Below are positions 62,927-64,000 of a stretch of DNA of 64,000 bases, piece by piece. A program made the position numbers and the translations under genes. The stretch is from Salvelinus alpinus (lineage: Eukaryota > Chordata > Actinopteri > Salmoniformes > Salmonidae): positions 86,643,462 to 86,707,461 of the forward strand of contig NC_092091.1 in assembly GCF_045679555.1 (NCBI RefSeq). The letters are read 5' to 3'. The notes beneath the pieces were generated by a model. It was not told where the DNA came from, ran no database searches, and saw only the letters and a list, made by a program, of their open reading frames with translations. The first letter of the stretch is position 1. The number at the start of each line of letters is the position of its first letter.

Positions 62927-64000
62927 GTCTAGTTTGGTCTAGAATTGATCGTCTAGTTTGGTCTAGTCTTGATCGTTTGGTCTAGTCTTGATCGACTAAT
63001 TTGTTCTAGTCTTGGTCGTCTAGTTTGGTCTAGTCTTGGTTGTCTAGTTTGGTCTAGTCTTGGTCGTCTAGTCTTGGTCGTCTAGTTTGGTCTAGTCTTG
63101 GTCGCCTAGTTTGGTCTAGTCTTGGTCGTCTAGTTTGGTCTAGTCTTGGTCGTCTAGTTTGGTTTAGTCTTGTTCGTCTAGTTTGTTCTAGTCTTGGTCG
63201 TCTAGTTTGCTCTAGTCTTGGTCGTCTAGTTTGCTCTAGTCTTGGTCGTCTAGTTTGGTCTAGTCTTGGTCGTCTAGTTTGCTCTAGTCTTGGTCGTCTA
63301 GTTTGGTCTAGTCTTGGTCGTCTAGTTTGGTCTAGTCTTGGTCGTCTAGTTTGGTCTAGTCTTGGTCGTCTAGTTTGGTCTGGTCTTGGTCGTCTAGTTT
63401 GCTCTAGTCTTGGTCGTCTAGTCTTGATCGTCTAGTTTGGTCTAGTCTTGGTCGTCTAGTTTGGTCTAGTCTTGGTCGTCTAGTTTGGTCTAGTCTTGGT
63501 CGTCTAGTTTGCTCTAGTCTTGGTCGTCTAGTTTGGTCTAGTCTTGGTCGTCTAGTTTGGTCTGGTCTTGGTCGTCTAGTTTGCTCTAGTCTTGGTCGTC
63601 TAGTCTTGATCGTCTAGTTTGGTCTAGTCTTGGTCGTCTAGTTTGGTCTAGTCTTGGTCGTCTAGTTTGCTCTAGTCTTGGTCGTCTAGTTTGGTCTAGT
63701 CTTGGTCGTCTAGTTTGCTCTAGTCTTGGTCGTCTAGTTTGCTCTAGTCTTGGTCGTCTAGTTTGGTCTAGTCTTGGTCGTCTAGTTTGGTCTAGTCTTG
63801 GTCGTCTGGTTTGGTCTAGTCTTGGTCGTCTAGTTTGGTCTAGTCTTGGTCGTCTAGTTTGGTCTGGTCTTGGTCGTCTAGTTTGCTCTAGTCTTGGTCG
63901 CCTAGTTTGGTCTAGTCTTGGTCGTCTAGTTTGGTCTAGTCTTGGTCGTCTAGTTTGGTCTAGTCTTGGTCGTCTAGTTTGGTCTAGTCTTGGTCGTCTA
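62927..64000. repeat. 24-bp CTAG-rich minisatellite, second block, about 44 copies to the window edge
   Basis: The same unit as 48,250-50,960 (GGTCTAGTCTTGGTCGTCTA plus GTTT) but with GCTCTAG and GTTCTAG variants. Its opening, with CTTGATCGACTAATTTG at about 62,985, matches the opening of the earlier block (GATCGACTAATTTGG at about 48,271). Confidence 0.97.

Overview
The window is vertebrate nuclear DNA, almost certainly from a salmonid fish. It carries Sleeping-Beauty-type Tc1 remnants with IR/DR ends, a tRNA-derived SINE with a salmonid-type tail, jockey/Rex1-like LINE pieces with an ATTTG-type tail, and a dozen copies of a palindromic element around TATAGTGCACTAC. It also holds two intron-containing fish genes. 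By rough addition of the listed intervals, about half of the window is tandem repeat. Most long open frames (up to 1,434 codons) are by-products of those arrays.

Layout. 0-7 kb: minisatellites, an LTR-like element, a degenerate Tc1-like element and CT/GA tracts. 7.3-9.9 kb (+): a complete three-exon D1-class dopamine receptor. 10-19.6 kb: MITEs and four clean minisatellites (29, 40, 41 and 50 bp). 19.7-25.4 kb: a decayed LINE, a second copy of the LTR-like element swollen by two internal arrays, a 34-bp array and a solo LTR with a 5-bp target duplication. 25.5-30 kb: purine/pyrimidine tracts and MITE remnants. 30-47.5 kb (+): an intelectin gene with a TATA-type promoter, one non-coding exon and eight coding exons (362 codons). 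48-64 kb: 24-bp CTAG-rich arrays, nested LINEs, MITE-derived satellites and a 100-N gap at 62,827-62,926.

The most unusual feature is inside the intelectin gene. Three of its introns end in a minisatellite whose unit is a copy of that intron's own 3' splice junction: pyrimidine tract, AG and, for two of them, the first bases of the following exon. The signal-peptide exon is preceded by about 6.7 kb (about 130 units) of acceptor plus ATG plus signal-peptide start. The small third exon is preceded by about 26 units that read as in-frame 16-residue blocks. Exon 6 is preceded by about 34 units, each of which would give a stop codon after four residues if used. The gene is therefore packed with decoy acceptors whose predicted outcomes differ: N-terminal extension or truncation, stalk-length variation, and premature stop. 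A fourth array upstream resembles promoter-proximal sequence. The terminal exon's acceptor is preceded only by a GT repeat, and exon 6's donor is followed at once by a CA repeat.

The two genes have no evident functional link. The receptor is a neuronal GPCR and the intelectin is a secreted Ca2+-dependent lectin. All exon structures were read by hand from splice signals, reading phase and family resemblance; there is no transcript evidence here.
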